A stretch of 64,000 nt of DNA from Pseudomonas sp. VD-NE ins (GTDB taxonomy: Bacteria; Pseudomonadota; Gammaproteobacteria; Pseudomonadales; Pseudomonadaceae): NCBI RefSeq assembly GCF_031882575.1, contig NZ_CP134772.1:2995001-3059000 (forward strand). Reading direction: 5' to 3'. Of the stretch, positions 35,522 to 44,293 are shown piece by piece; positions within the stretch are counted from its first letter, which is position 1; each line of letters begins with the position of its first letter. The notes under the pieces were generated by a model, which worked only from the letters and a program-made list of their open reading frames with translations, searched no databases and had not been told where the DNA came from. Position numbers and translations under genes: made by a program.

Positions 35522-36988
35522 ATGAGCACGATCCATGATCAGGCAATGAACTATGTCTACCAGCAAGTATTGCAACGCTTGCTGAGTTTCTTCTCTCGCG
35601 CAGAACGCACGGCGCTGCAGCTGCTGATCCAACGCCTGGCAGTGGCCGCCGGCGGTATGGAGAATATCGGTCATTTCAAGGTGCTGGTGAACCAGTCAGG
35701 GTCGCGCGACAGTTGTTATACGTTGGCATTGCTGCGAGCGGCGCAGTTGACCATCGCAAGCCGTTCACCGGCGACCTTTCAACTGCGGGTGGCCACCCTG
35801 CGCTGGAACGGCAACAGCCAGGCGTCCCTGCAAAACATGCACCGCAGCTACAGTGCCCTGTTTTTGTATGACGATCCTCGGGTCGAGCTGCTGATGGTGG
35901 ATCACCGCGAGGTGCTTCCGTTTGATCATCAGGCGCCCATCGGCGAGGCGGGGCGCGAGGCCAACCGTATCAACCTGTTGCTGATCGGGCATTGTCGAAC
36001 CTGGGATGAACCCCTCGAACTGTGGGACGACGCCTATCTGGCCACTGCCGAGTTCTACGGTCAGGTGGCCCGCTGGAATAACGGAGTCGACGCCATGGTC
36101 GGCAGTGAATCCGTGCGTCGACAGCGCCACTTCCTCGACGGGCTGGGTCGCGCCGTGCAGAAAGCCGCGATTGCCGGGCCGCAGGCAAGTTCTGTCGGCT
36201 TCGAAATGTTGTTTCCGCTGCTCGATGGGTTGGGTGGTGATTATTACCGCGAGTTTTACCCGGAAGAAGAGCGGGTAGCCTGGCGTCCCGAGGGCCAGTT
36301 CGAAGCCTGTCGACGTACCAGCTACATCCCGATCAACGACATGATTGTCGGCAAGCTCGAAGAGCGCTGGCCTTTGCTGAGTGATTTTCTGGGTTTCCAG
36401 GCTGATGACCTGACGTTTTATCAAGGCGACGATGAGCACGTGGAGCCTGTGGTGGCTGCGCATTTGCGAGGTCTGCAGGCGCAATTCGTCGAAGGGCGCA
36501 CCTATGGGGCCGGGGTCAGTGACTACCTGAAAAACAGCCTGATTACGATGCGGCAGAAGCAGGTTCCCGAGCCGGTGTGCGAACAGTTGCTGGCGAGTTT
36601 CGGCGACCTGGATGAGCCCGAGCACCTGCATATGCAAGCGCAAAGCTTCCTGCAGGCGCATTTTGACCTGAACGAAATCCAGCTGGCGTGCCTGTTGTTT
36701 GCGCCCTTCATCAATGGTGGCGCAGGGCTTGAGCGGTTCTTGCGCAATTGTCACCCTGGCATGTTGGTGGCATTGCCGGAGCTGCACCGGGCCATGCAGG
36801 GTCTGCATGCGCCGGAACAGGTCATGAAGTGGATCACGGATGTCAGTGGGCTGCCGGTTCGGTTGATTGTGCGTCTGTATGCAATGGCGGGCATTCGTAT
36901 GCCCGATCCCGACGAAGCGGCAGCGCCAAACCAAGGCAAGGATGACGCCGTGACCGAGCCTTCCGCCGATCGATCGGCGGAAGGTTGA
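35522..36988 (+). CDS. Conserved-looking protein of unknown function, linked to MocR gene
   Basis: A 488-residue soluble protein with normal Pseudomonas codon use. It starts MSTIHDQAMNYVYQQVLQRL and has no signal peptide. Visible features are an Arg/Leu-rich helical start (about 10-45), a central region rich in Trp/Tyr and acidic residues (LLIGHCRTWDEPLELWDDAY, LDGLGGDYYREFYPEEE), and an all-helical C-terminal third with QLACLLFAPFINGGAGLERF. I do not recognise the family or any catalytic motif. It is followed 50 bases later by a MocR-type regulator in the same orientation, with a 26-bp palindrome over its last codons, so co-regulation is likely. It is almost certainly a real gene from its length and codon pattern. 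Confidence 0.75.
   Translation: MSTIHDQAMNYVYQQVLQRLLSFFSRAERTALQLLIQRLAVAAGGMENIGHFKVLVNQSGSRDSCYTLALLRAAQLTIASRSPATFQLRVATLRWNGNSQASLQNMHRSYSALFLYDDPRVELLMVDHREVLPFDHQAPIGEAGREANRINLLLIGHCRTWDEPLELWDDAYLATAEFYGQVARWNNGVDAMVGSESVRRQRHFLDGLGRAVQKAAIAGPQASSVGFEMLFPLLDGLGGDYYREFYPEEERVAWRPEGQFEACRRTSYIPINDMIVGKLEERWPLLSDFLGFQADDLTFYQGDDEHVEPVVAAHLRGLQAQFVEGRTYGAGVSDYLKNSLITMRQKQVPEPVCEQLLASFGDLDEPEHLHMQAQSFLQAHFDLNEIQLACLLFAPFINGGAGLERFLRNCHPGMLVALPELHRAMQGLHAPEQVMKWITDVSGLPVRLIVRLYAMAGIRMPDPDEAAAPNQGKDDAVTEPSADRSAEG
36959..36984. repeat. 26-bp perfect palindrome upstream of the MocR gene
   Basis: CCTTCCGCCGATC (36959-36971) is the exact reverse complement of 36972-36984. It covers the last codons of the unknown gene and ends 53 bases before the MocR start. 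It has no T-run and no loop, so an operator for a dimeric regulator fits better than a terminator. Confidence 0.7.
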
Positions 36989-37017
36989 CCGTGAGCCATA
37001 TGCAAGGAGATGAACTC

Positions 37018-37041
37018 ATGCCCACGGATGCGGGCTCGTGA
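37018..37041 (+). CDS. Putative 7-residue leader peptide coupled to the MocR gene
   Basis: ATG at 37018 has the best Shine-Dalgarno sequence nearby (AAGGAG, 9 bases upstream), yet it encodes only MPTDAGS before TGA. That stop overlaps the GTG start of the regulator (GTGA). The regulator's own start has no good ribosome site and no in-frame start upstream. The likely reading is translational coupling through this minicistron. Confidence 0.45.
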   Translation: MPTDAGS

Positions 37042-38438
37042 AAGCGTCGAGGGAAAATGACTTCGTTTATCAGGCGGTTTATCGATACCTGACCCTGCTG
37101 ATAGAGGAGGCGGGGAGTAGCTCGGCAGTGCGCCTGCCTTCATTACGGCAATTGGCTGACCGGCTCAATGTGTCGATCTCGACTGTCCAGTACGCGTATT
37201 CGCTGCTGGAAAAGGAAGGTCGGGTCTATTCGATTGCCAAGTCCGGGTACTACGCGCAAGCACTGCATGTCATGGATTCGCCTGATAGCGGCAGTGATTT
37301 GCTGGAAACTGTTTACGTCAACGCCCGGCGCCCGGGCATGTGCGTGTTGAGCGCCGATGAGCCAGCCTCGCTGCAACCGCTGGACAGTCCATTACTGATG
37401 CTGGAGCGGGAACTGCTGCGTCAATATCCGCGCCAGCCGCAAGCGCTGGTGCAACCTTGCGGTGAACTTGAACTGCGCACGGTATTGGCCGCGCGCTACA
37501 CCTCATCCACGGCCAATTACTGGCGTGCCGATGACGTCTATATCGGCGCAGATCTGCGCGGCGTGCTGGAAATTCTGATTTCAGTACTGGCGCTGCGCAA
37601 GGCCACCGTTGTCGTTGAATCGCCCTGTGACTGGGTGATCCTGCGTCTGCTGGAAGCCGCCGAGGTGCGTGTTTTCGAGTTGCCGCTGCTGGCCGGCGGC
37701 GTAATTGATCTGCAGCGCCTGGAGTCGTTACTCAAGGTTGAGTCGGTACGTTTGGTGCTTTTGTCTTCAGCATTGAGCATGCCCCGGGGCAGCCTGTTGC
37801 CGCTGAGCAACCAGCAGGCAGTCGCGCAGTTGCTCGGGCGTCATGGCACCTGGGTGCTGGAAAACGATTGTTACAGCGAACTCAATGAAGGCAGCGCCGG
37901 CCAACGCTTGCGTGACTGGCTGGACCCTGATCGTTTGCTGGTGTTTTCCACGTTCGAGAAGTTCGTCGGTGCCGAGGCGCCTTTCGGCATTCTGCTTTCA
38001 CGTCATTGGCGCAATGAGTTGCAGCGGCATTTTCTGTTGCGCGCGTTTCGCTTGTCGCCGATTCGCCAGAAGGCAATCGCCAGGCTGCTCGGGGGCGGCC
38101 GACTGGATCAGCATTTGTCGATATTGCGGCGAATGCTCAAGGAGCGTCGCACGCAATTGATCGAGTTGCTGCGCGAGCGTCTTGGCGACGCCTTGCAGGT
38201 GGTCGAACCTCAGGGGGGCGCGACCATCTGGGTGCGTTCGCTGCGACCAGTGAACATGGCGCAGGTGTTCCACCGCCTGCTCAGGCAGCAAATCATCATT
38301 GCGCCGGGCGAGTTGTTCAGCCTGCACGGCCTGCATGCGCAGCACCTGCGGTTGAGCCCGCTGAGTCATGGTGATCATGACCTGGCCAGCGTCGTCGGGC
38401 TGCTCGGTGACGCCTTGCGCCTTGCGCCTGCTGACTAA
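37038..38438 (+). CDS. MocR-type regulator (GntR DNA-binding domain fused to aminotransferase fold)
   Basis: A 466-residue MocR/GntR protein. The winged helix is at 1-75 (VRLPSLRQLADRLNVSISTV, QYAYSLLEKEGRV). A type-I PLP aminotransferase-like domain follows. It keeps the Asp of LENDCYSEL and a Lys in STFEKFVGAEAPFG where MocR proteins have the PLP-binding Lys, though the usual SFSK context is changed. Such proteins are PLP-dependent regulators, often controlling vitamin B6, GABA or amino-acid genes. The GTG start overlaps the stop of a 7-codon minicistron. The nearest candidate target is the unknown 488-residue gene upstream, with the 26-bp palindrome as a possible site. Confidence 0.88.
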   Translation: MKASRENDFVYQAVYRYLTLLIEEAGSSSAVRLPSLRQLADRLNVSISTVQYAYSLLEKEGRVYSIAKSGYYAQALHVMDSPDSGSDLLETVYVNARRPGMCVLSADEPASLQPLDSPLLMLERELLRQYPRQPQALVQPCGELELRTVLAARYTSSTANYWRADDVYIGADLRGVLEILISVLALRKATVVVESPCDWVILRLLEAAEVRVFELPLLAGGVIDLQRLESLLKVESVRLVLLSSALSMPRGSLLPLSNQQAVAQLLGRHGTWVLENDCYSELNEGSAGQRLRDWLDPDRLLVFSTFEKFVGAEAPFGILLSRHWRNELQRHFLLRAFRLSPIRQKAIARLLGGGRLDQHLSILRRMLKERRTQLIELLRERLGDALQVVEPQGGATIWVRSLRPVNMAQVFHRLLRQQIIIAPGELFSLHGLHAQHLRLSPLSHGDHDLASVVGLLGDALRLAPAD

Positions 38439-38543
38439 CGTTAAAAAACATCGGGAGAGTCCCGGATAGATCCCATCGCACTGCGGTCAAACTGCCAGTA
38501 AACTGCGCTCTATTCCTGAACCACTCTATTTCAGAGGTTTTGC

Positions 38544-40190
38544 ATGACACTCAGTCCTTTTGCGGGCAAACCGGCACCGGCAGAATTGTTGGTCGATATC
38601 CCGCGACTGGTAACGGCTTATTACACCGGACAGCCCGACGCCTCGATTTCCACTCAGCGTGTGGCGTTCGGTACATCCGGACACCGGGGCAGCTCGTTCG
38701 ACTTGAGTTTCAACGAATGGCACGTTCTGGCCATCAGCCAGGCGATCTGCCTGTACCGCGAAGCCCAAGGGATCACCGGGCCGTTGTTTGTCGGCATCGA
38801 CACGCATGCACTGTCGACTCCAGCCGGGGCCAGCGCGCTGGAAGTGCTGGCCGCCAACGGTGTGACCGTGATGATCGCCGAAGGTGATGAATACACGCCG
38901 ACGCCCGCCATCTCTCACGCCATTCTCTGCTACAACCGTGGGCGCACCTCGGGTCTGGCGGACGGCATCGTCATCACGCCGTCGCACAACCCGCCACAAA
39001 GCGGTGGTTACAAATACAACCCAACCAACGGCGGACCAGCCGACACTCACATCACCAAGTGGATCGAAGCCAAGGCCAATGAGCTGCTGGCCGCCAAACT
39101 GGCCGGTGTGAAGCGCATCAGCTACGAGCAAGCGCTCAAGGCCAGCACGACGCATCGCCACGACTATCTGAACACCTACGTTGCCGACCTGATCAACGTG
39201 ATCGACTTCGATGCCATCCGTGACGCCAAGCTGCGTCTGGGCGTTGATCCGCTGGGTGGAGCAGGGGTGCGCTACTGGTCGGCGATTGCCGAGCATTACC
39301 GTCTGGACCTGCAAGTGGTCAACAAGGAAGTCGACGCGACGTTCCGTTTCATGACTGTCGACTGGGATGGCCAGATTCGTATGGACCCGTCGTCCAGCCA
39401 CGCGATGCAGGGCCTGATCGGCCTGAAAGAGCGCTTCGACGTCGCGTTTGCCTGCGACCCGGATCACGACCGTCACGGCATCGTGACGCCGTCCGGTGGT
39501 TTGCTTGCGCCGAACAACTATCTGGCCGTTTCGATCGATTACCTGTTCCAGAACCGCCCGCAGTGGCGCGCGGATGCTGGCGTGGGTAAAACCGTGGTCA
39601 GCAGCGGTCTGATCGATCGCGTGGCCAAGCGTCTGGGCCGTCGTCTGTACGAAGTTCCGGTCGGTTTCAAATGGTTCGCCGATGGCCTGTTCGATGGCTC
39701 GTTGGGTTTCGGTGGCGAAGAGAGCGCGGGTGCATCGTTCCTGCGCAAGGACGGTGGCGTTTGGAGCACCGACAAGGACGGTCTGATCCCGGCCTTGCTC
39801 GCTGCTGAAATGACCGCGCGTACCGGCCGTGATCCGAGCCAGGCCTACAAGGCATTGACCGATGAGTTGGGCGAACCGTTCTCGGTGCGCGTCGACGCCA
39901 AGGCCAATCCGGAGCAAAAAGCGTTGCTGAGCAAGTTGTCGCCTGCGCAGGTCACCTCGACTGAACTGGCTGGTGAGAAAATCCAGAGCATTCTCAGCCA
40001 TGCACCGGGCAACGATCAGGCGATTGGTGGCCTGAAAGTGATGACTGAAAACGGTTGGTTCGCCGCGCGTCCGTCGGGCACCGAAGACATCTACAAGATC
40101 TACGCCGAAAGCTTCATCAGTGACGACCACCTCAAGCAATTGGTCGTTGAAGCACAGACGCTGGTGGATGGCGCCATCTCCAGCAAGTGA
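38544..40190 (+). CDS. pgm: Alpha-D-glucose-specific phosphoglucomutase
   Basis: A 548-residue phosphohexomutase that interconverts glucose-1-phosphate and glucose-6-phosphate, linking central carbon metabolism to glycogen, trehalose and UDP-glucose. The phosphoserine is Ser147 in [12 protein letters not shown]. The metal loop is DPDHDRHG, the sugar-binding loop GGEESAG, and the phosphate-binding loop [13 protein letters not shown]. Length matches E. coli Pgm. The start ATG 38544 gives [17 protein letters not shown] lies 7 bases upstream. It is a single gene ending at a bidirectional terminator. Confidence 0.95.
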   Translation: MTLSPFAGKPAPAELLVDIPRLVTAYYTGQPDASISTQRVAFGTSGHRGSSFDLSFNEWHVLAISQAICLYREAQGITGPLFVGIDTHALSTPAGASALEVLAANGVTVMIAEGDEYTPTPAISHAILCYNRGRTSGLADGIVITPSHNPPQSGGYKYNPTNGGPADTHITKWIEAKANELLAAKLAGVKRISYEQALKASTTHRHDYLNTYVADLINVIDFDAIRDAKLRLGVDPLGGAGVRYWSAIAEHYRLDLQVVNKEVDATFRFMTVDWDGQIRMDPSSSHAMQGLIGLKERFDVAFACDPDHDRHGIVTPSGGLLAPNNYLAVSIDYLFQNRPQWRADAGVGKTVVSSGLIDRVAKRLGRRLYEVPVGFKWFADGLFDGSLGFGGEESAGASFLRKDGGVWSTDKDGLIPALLAAEMTARTGRDPSQAYKALTDELGEPFSVRVDAKANPEQKALLSKLSPAQVTSTELAGEKIQSILSHAPGNDQAIGGLKVMTENGWFAARPSGTEDIYKIYAESFISDDHLKQLVVEAQTLVDGAISSK

Positions 40191-40205
40191 TGCTCGCAAG
40201 CGCAT

Positions 40206-40242
40206 GAAAAAAGGGGCAACCGTGATGGTTGCCCCTTCTTTT
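40206..40242. terminator. Bidirectional terminator between pgm and pirin genes
   Basis: AAGGGGCAACC (40211-40221) pairs with GGTTGCCCCTT (40227-40237) with A- and T-runs on the two sides. It serves both convergent genes. Confidence 0.9.
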
Positions 40243-40259
40243 GTCTGCCCTTCAGGCGA

Positions 40260-40955
40260 TCAAGCCAAATCCACCAGGACAATTTCACTGTCTTCAACGG
40301 CTGTGACGGTCAGCACTCGCTCGTGCGCTACCGCGACACCGTCTCGAGCTTGTGCGTGCAAGCCGTTGACTTCAATCGCGCCGGTGGCCGGCACCAGATA
40401 CGCGCGACGGCCCTCATCCAGGTGATATTCCGCGGTTTCACCCGCTTTGAGATTGGCCGCGACCAATCTGGCATCGGCGCGAATTCGCAGACTTTGGTCA
40501 TCGCCTTCCTTGCCGCTGGCCAGTGTGACAAAGCCTTCACGCAGGCCTTTCGGAAACGGTTTCGCTCCCCACGATGGCGGTGCGCCAGTTTCCGTTGGCA
40601 GGATCCAGATCTGGAAGATCTTGCTGTCCTGGGCTTCCAGGTTGTATTCGCTATGCGCGATGCCGGTGCCGGCGCTCATCACTTGCACATCGCCAGCCTC
40701 GGTGCGGCCTTTGTTGCCGAGGTTGTCCTGGTGAGTAATCGCGCCTTCACGGACATAGGTGATGATTTCCATGTCGCGATGCGGATGCTGCGGGAAGCCA
40801 GTGCCCGCAGCGATCACGTCATCGTTCCACACCCGCAGGTTGCCCCAGCTCATGCGCTGCGGGTCGTAGTACTCGGCGAACGAAAAGTGGTGATGAGCAT
40901 CCAACCAGCCGTGATGGGCGCCGCCCAGCGAGCTGAAAGGTCTGAGTTCAAGCAT
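40260..40955 (-). CDS. Pirin-family bicupin protein
   Basis: A 231-residue pirin-like protein. The start is ATG 40955 (MLELRPFSSLGG) with GAGGAGA 5 bases upstream. The N-terminal cupin has the metal-site pattern of pirins (FPQHPHRDMEIITYV, with a later GTGIAHSEYN). A C-terminal cupin follows (RRAYLVPATGAIEVNG). YhhW-type bacterial pirins can act as quercetin dioxygenases or redox-linked regulators; which applies here is not clear. It is a single gene, convergent with pgm. Confidence 0.9.
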   Translation of the reverse strand: MLELRPFSSLGGAHHGWLDAHHHFSFAEYYDPQRMSWGNLRVWNDDVIAAGTGFPQHPHRDMEIITYVREGAITHQDNLGNKGRTEAGDVQVMSAGTGIAHSEYNLEAQDSKIFQIWILPTETGAPPSWGAKPFPKGLREGFVTLASGKEGDDQSLRIRADARLVAANLKAGETAEYHLDEGRRAYLVPATGAIEVNGLHAQARDGVAVAHERVLTVTAVEDSEIVLVDLA

Positions 40956-41233
40956 GATCGTCTCCTCAAAAGGTTCGTCGTGGGGCGTGAATGGCGACAC
41001 CCGACGCGACACCGGTGGTTTATGACGACGATCATCTATCAGTTAACTATCGATAAAAAGCGTAAAAAGTGCGGCATTAGCATCGAATTGGCTGATAGAA
41101 AAACAACTGAAAATTGTCTCATCTCACCTTCAGTTCATCGCCTAAACCGATGACCTATAAGCATTTCGCTAGAACTGCGCGGCAAATACAGACACCATAG
41201 CCGCAACAGCCTCACACACTGGAGCCCGTCAGC

Positions 41234-43708
41234 GTGGCGCAGCACACCCCCGATCTTCCTCCCGAACTTCGCCCCTTGGCCGAGATGCCTTGGTTCAAAC
41301 GCCTGGCTGCACGCTTCTTCGGCCATGGTTTGACCCGTTTGCGCGCCCAGCACCGCGCATCGTGGTTGCATGGTCAGGCCGATGGCTTTCGCAGCGGGCA
41401 TACCGCTGGCGTCGAATATGGCTTTAAGGAAGGCAAGCTTGAGGGGCTGGAAGAAGGCCGGCAGGTGCTGCTGATCCGTGACAGCCGCAACACTGAGCAT
41501 CGCCCGCCGAGCGTTGATAACCATCTGTTCGACGATTGGCGTCTGCCGCTGACGGCCGAACTGAAAAAACGCATGAAGGCCGATGTCGCCCGCTTGTTGC
41601 CTGAGCATGCTCAGCCAAGCGCAGCGCAATGGAAAATGATTTTCAGCGAAACCCCGTCGACTTCAGTAGTCGCCGGCGCGGGTGCGGGGAAGTCGACCAC
41701 ATTGGTACTGCGTATTCTGTTGCTTAACCACTATCTGGGCTTTGAGCTGGATTCGATGACCGTAGTGACCTTCACCCGCGAGTCGCGCAAGGATTTCATC
41801 AACAAACTGATTGAGCTGTTCACGCTCTGGGGCCAGGCGTTGAACCTGCGTCAGGCGCGCGAACTGGTGCGCACTTTCCATTCGCGCATCCTGCCGATGG
41901 TGCGCAGCTTGCCGGGGTTCGAGCGCTTGCAGGCTTTTGAAAACCTCAGCCATCGAGCGCAAGGTGCCGACGAAGAGGTCGACAGTAATCCGTTCGACCT
42001 GCGCATTAACGATGCGCAGCGTCAGCAACTCAACGCCTGCTATCACCGCTTGTTCAACGAGGACGAGCGTTTCCGCCAGTTGATTCAGCCGCTGTCCCGG
42101 GCCGGTTTACAGCTCAAGGAGCTGGAGCGTGATCACCCGGACGTGCAGAAGCGTGTCGCAGTGACGGAGCTGGCCTCCCGGCGCGACGAAGAACTGTGCG
42201 ACGCCATCGAAGACTTGTGGTTCCGCGCTGGCGCCTGGCCGATCAAGGGCATTGAGCCGAACCGCCAGAGTTTCGATATCAACGGCGCAAAATTCCATTG
42301 CCACGGCTACATTCCGAGTCTGGATGCGTGGGTAGTGTTAGGTTTCGACCCACGGGAAAACCCGCAGGTAAGCCGGCCAAATGCCAAGCTCAGCGTGCGC
42401 GCAGAGTGGGCGGTGAAACGCACCCTGTTTCAAGCTTTCTGTCGTAAGCCATTGATTTGGTTAGATAGTTACGAGTCATCGAAACGTGTTCTGGCCACAT
42501 TGGCCGGTGATGCCAGTGCCGGGCCGGGTTTCGATTACAAGGTCAAAGGCGAGTTGGCCTCTGCGCCGTTGCTCGATTGTTTTGTCGCGGCGGCAGGCTT
42601 CATCGAGAACCTGGGCCTGGACGTGCCTGACGCTGTCGGCCGCATGAGCTTTGCCAAGGACGACCCGGACCGGTTTTTCTTTGAGGCTTTGAGTCTGTTC
42701 TGGCGGGCATTTGAAGATCATCTGCTGGATCGAAAGCCGCCGGTCATGACCTACAACCGCATGTTCGCGCTGTTCAGCGAGCACTCGCCGGAAAACCTCA
42801 AGCTATTGAGCGATGAGTTGCTACGGCCGCTGTCGCATTTGATGATCGATGAGTTTCAGGATGTATCGCCGCAGATTGTTTCGTGGATACGCGCGAGCCT
42901 CAGCGAAATCCGCAGCCGAGGCCCGGCCATGCACGTCGGGCGGGGCGCGCAGTGTTCATCTTTGCTGTGCGTCGGTGATGACTGGCAGTCGATTTACGGC
43001 TGGCGCGGCAGTTCGCCAAGTTACTTCATGGCGTTCGACAAGGAGTTCCCGTCGCCGAGCACCACTCGGGTGATGCTCAGTGACAATTACCGCAGCCATC
43101 AACACATCATTGATGCCGCTGAGCATATTGTCCGCGCGGCGCCGGCGATCCCCGGGAAAAAAGCCAAGGCCAGCGGTGCGCCCAAGCCGCTGCAGCCAGT
43201 CAATGTGCTGGAGCGCGACGATCAGGCCTTGGGCCAGCGCCTCGCCGAGCACTATCGCCAAGGTCATTCGATCTTGATGCTGTATCGAAAAAGCAGCGAT
43301 AAATTATTGATTGAAGAGCATATTCAGTCAGTAGTTAATGTGGATTCGAGTTTGCCATACGAGGCGCGGCGCCTGAAACAACTGACCTACCACAGCGCCA
43401 AAGGCTTGCAGGCGGATACAGTATTTTTGCTCGGTGATTGCCAGCACCTGACCAGTTCGCCCTACAAGAATCAGGTCTATCGCATGGCAGGTTTGGGTAA
43501 GTCGGGCGACAGCGAGCCGTACGACACTGCGCAAAAGGATGAGATCCTGCGCCTGGCCTACGTCGGTATTACGCGGGCGGTCAGCCATTGCTACTGGTAC
43601 GTCGAACCGCAGGAGGTGCAAGCCGTGAACATGCCCCGGGCATCCGACCGGGTGGCCAAGGGCAAGCCGTTCTTCGTTGATCACCGTGTCAGCAAACAAA
43701 CCGCATAG
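41234..43708 (+). CDS. UvrD/Rep-like superfamily 1 helicase with N-terminal Gly-X3 repeat
   Basis: An 824-residue SF1 DNA helicase. Walker A is GAGAGKST (Lys153), motif II LMIDEFQDVSP, motif III GDDWQSIYGWRG, motif IV DNYRSHQ, motif V TYHSAKGLQAD, and motif VI RLAYVGITRA. The insertion between motifs I and II is long and diverged. Ahead of the motor, residues 47-75 contain eight glycines spaced exactly every fourth residue (GQADGFRSGHTAG, then VEYGFKEGKLEGLEEG), as in GX3-repeat helical domains. GTG 41234 is the start, with GGAG 9 bases upstream. The gene stands alone between pirin and DUF1652. It probably unwinds DNA in repair or replication restart; its partner is unknown. Confidence 0.88.
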   Translation: MAQHTPDLPPELRPLAEMPWFKRLAARFFGHGLTRLRAQHRASWLHGQADGFRSGHTAGVEYGFKEGKLEGLEEGRQVLLIRDSRNTEHRPPSVDNHLFDDWRLPLTAELKKRMKADVARLLPEHAQPSAAQWKMIFSETPSTSVVAGAGAGKSTTLVLRILLLNHYLGFELDSMTVVTFTRESRKDFINKLIELFTLWGQALNLRQARELVRTFHSRILPMVRSLPGFERLQAFENLSHRAQGADEEVDSNPFDLRINDAQRQQLNACYHRLFNEDERFRQLIQPLSRAGLQLKELERDHPDVQKRVAVTELASRRDEELCDAIEDLWFRAGAWPIKGIEPNRQSFDINGAKFHCHGYIPSLDAWVVLGFDPRENPQVSRPNAKLSVRAEWAVKRTLFQAFCRKPLIWLDSYESSKRVLATLAGDASAGPGFDYKVKGELASAPLLDCFVAAAGFIENLGLDVPDAVGRMSFAKDDPDRFFFEALSLFWRAFEDHLLDRKPPVMTYNRMFALFSEHSPENLKLLSDELLRPLSHLMIDEFQDVSPQIVSWIRASLSEIRSRGPAMHVGRGAQCSSLLCVGDDWQSIYGWRGSSPSYFMAFDKEFPSPSTTRVMLSDNYRSHQHIIDAAEHIVRAAPAIPGKKAKASGAPKPLQPVNVLERDDQALGQRLAEHYRQGHSILMLYRKSSDKLLIEEHIQSVVNVDSSLPYEARRLKQLTYHSAKGLQADTVFLLGDCQHLTSSPYKNQVYRMAGLGKSGDSEPYDTAQKDEILRLAYVGITRAVSHCYWYVEPQEVQAVNMPRASDRVAKGKPFFVDHRVSKQTA

Positions 43709-43712
43709 GCAC

Positions 43713-43742
43713 AAAAAAGCCCACAGAAATGTGGGCTTTTTG
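43713..43742. terminator. Bidirectional terminator between helicase and DUF1652 genes
   Basis: AGCCCAC (43719-43725) pairs with GTGGGCT (43731-43737), flanked by A-run and T-run. It serves both convergent genes. Confidence 0.88.
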
Positions 43743-43757
43743 TTTTAAATCATAAGC

Positions 43758-44030
43758 TTATGCGTAACTCCTGAGAGACTCCGGAGGTATGAACGCTTCC
43801 AGCTCATCCTCCACAGCCTCGATAATTCGTTCGACATCCGCTGCATTCATCACCGTCGCGCACGGGATGCCGGCGATGGCGATCATGGTTTCGCCGCTGG
43901 CACGATCGAACAGACGGGCGATCATGCTGCCCGGCGCGTCCATCGTCGCCTCGAAACCCATGGGATGAAAATGCCAGCGCATCAGCTGGCATGCATTGGG
44001 GAACGTGACTTTGCTTGACCCTTTATTCAT
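43758..44030 (-). CDS. DUF1652 protein
   Basis: A 90-residue acidic protein with the DUF1652 pattern CQLMRWHFHPMGFEATMDAP and ARLFDRASGETMIAIAGIPC. The family is found almost only in Pseudomonas and has no known function. The start is ATG 44030 (MNKGSSKVTF), followed by the conserved region. It is monocistronic and convergent with the helicase. Identification of the family is confident. Confidence 0.87.
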   Translation of the reverse strand: MNKGSSKVTFPNACQLMRWHFHPMGFEATMDAPGSMIARLFDRASGETMIAIAGIPCATVMNAADVERIIEAVEDELEAFIPPESLRSYA

Positions 44031-44165
44031 ATGTTGCCCGCCTTCTTCATCGAGCGCTTCCGTTTGCTCATGTTAGGTGGGAAGAGCCTTCATTGGCTCA
44101 ACCGGTAACTGACATTAAAAGTAGCATCTGGATGTGAAATTCCTGTGAGATTTTTCAGTTCATTT

Positions 44166-44186
44166 TGCGATTGCTTCGCATTTTTT
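44166..44186 (+). terminator. Short terminator-like hairpin in intergenic region
   Basis: TGCGA (44166-44170) pairs with TCGCA (44176-44180), followed by six Ts on the plus strand. No annotated plus-strand gene ends here, so it may be chance, or the end of a small untranslated RNA from the 44031-44165 region. Confidence 0.3.
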
Positions 44187-44293
44187 GATGTAAGTCACGG
44201 CCTACGCAATCGTCGCCAAAATGCCACTACGGATTAGTCATTGAAGCCCGCGCCGAACTTCGGCAAGCTCGATTCTTTTGCGCCGAGCCCTTT

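Noticed and set aside
44031..44186. Possible small RNA ending at the short hairpin
   Set aside because: The stem is only 5 bp and there is no clear promoter; the hairpin is listed at low confidence instead.
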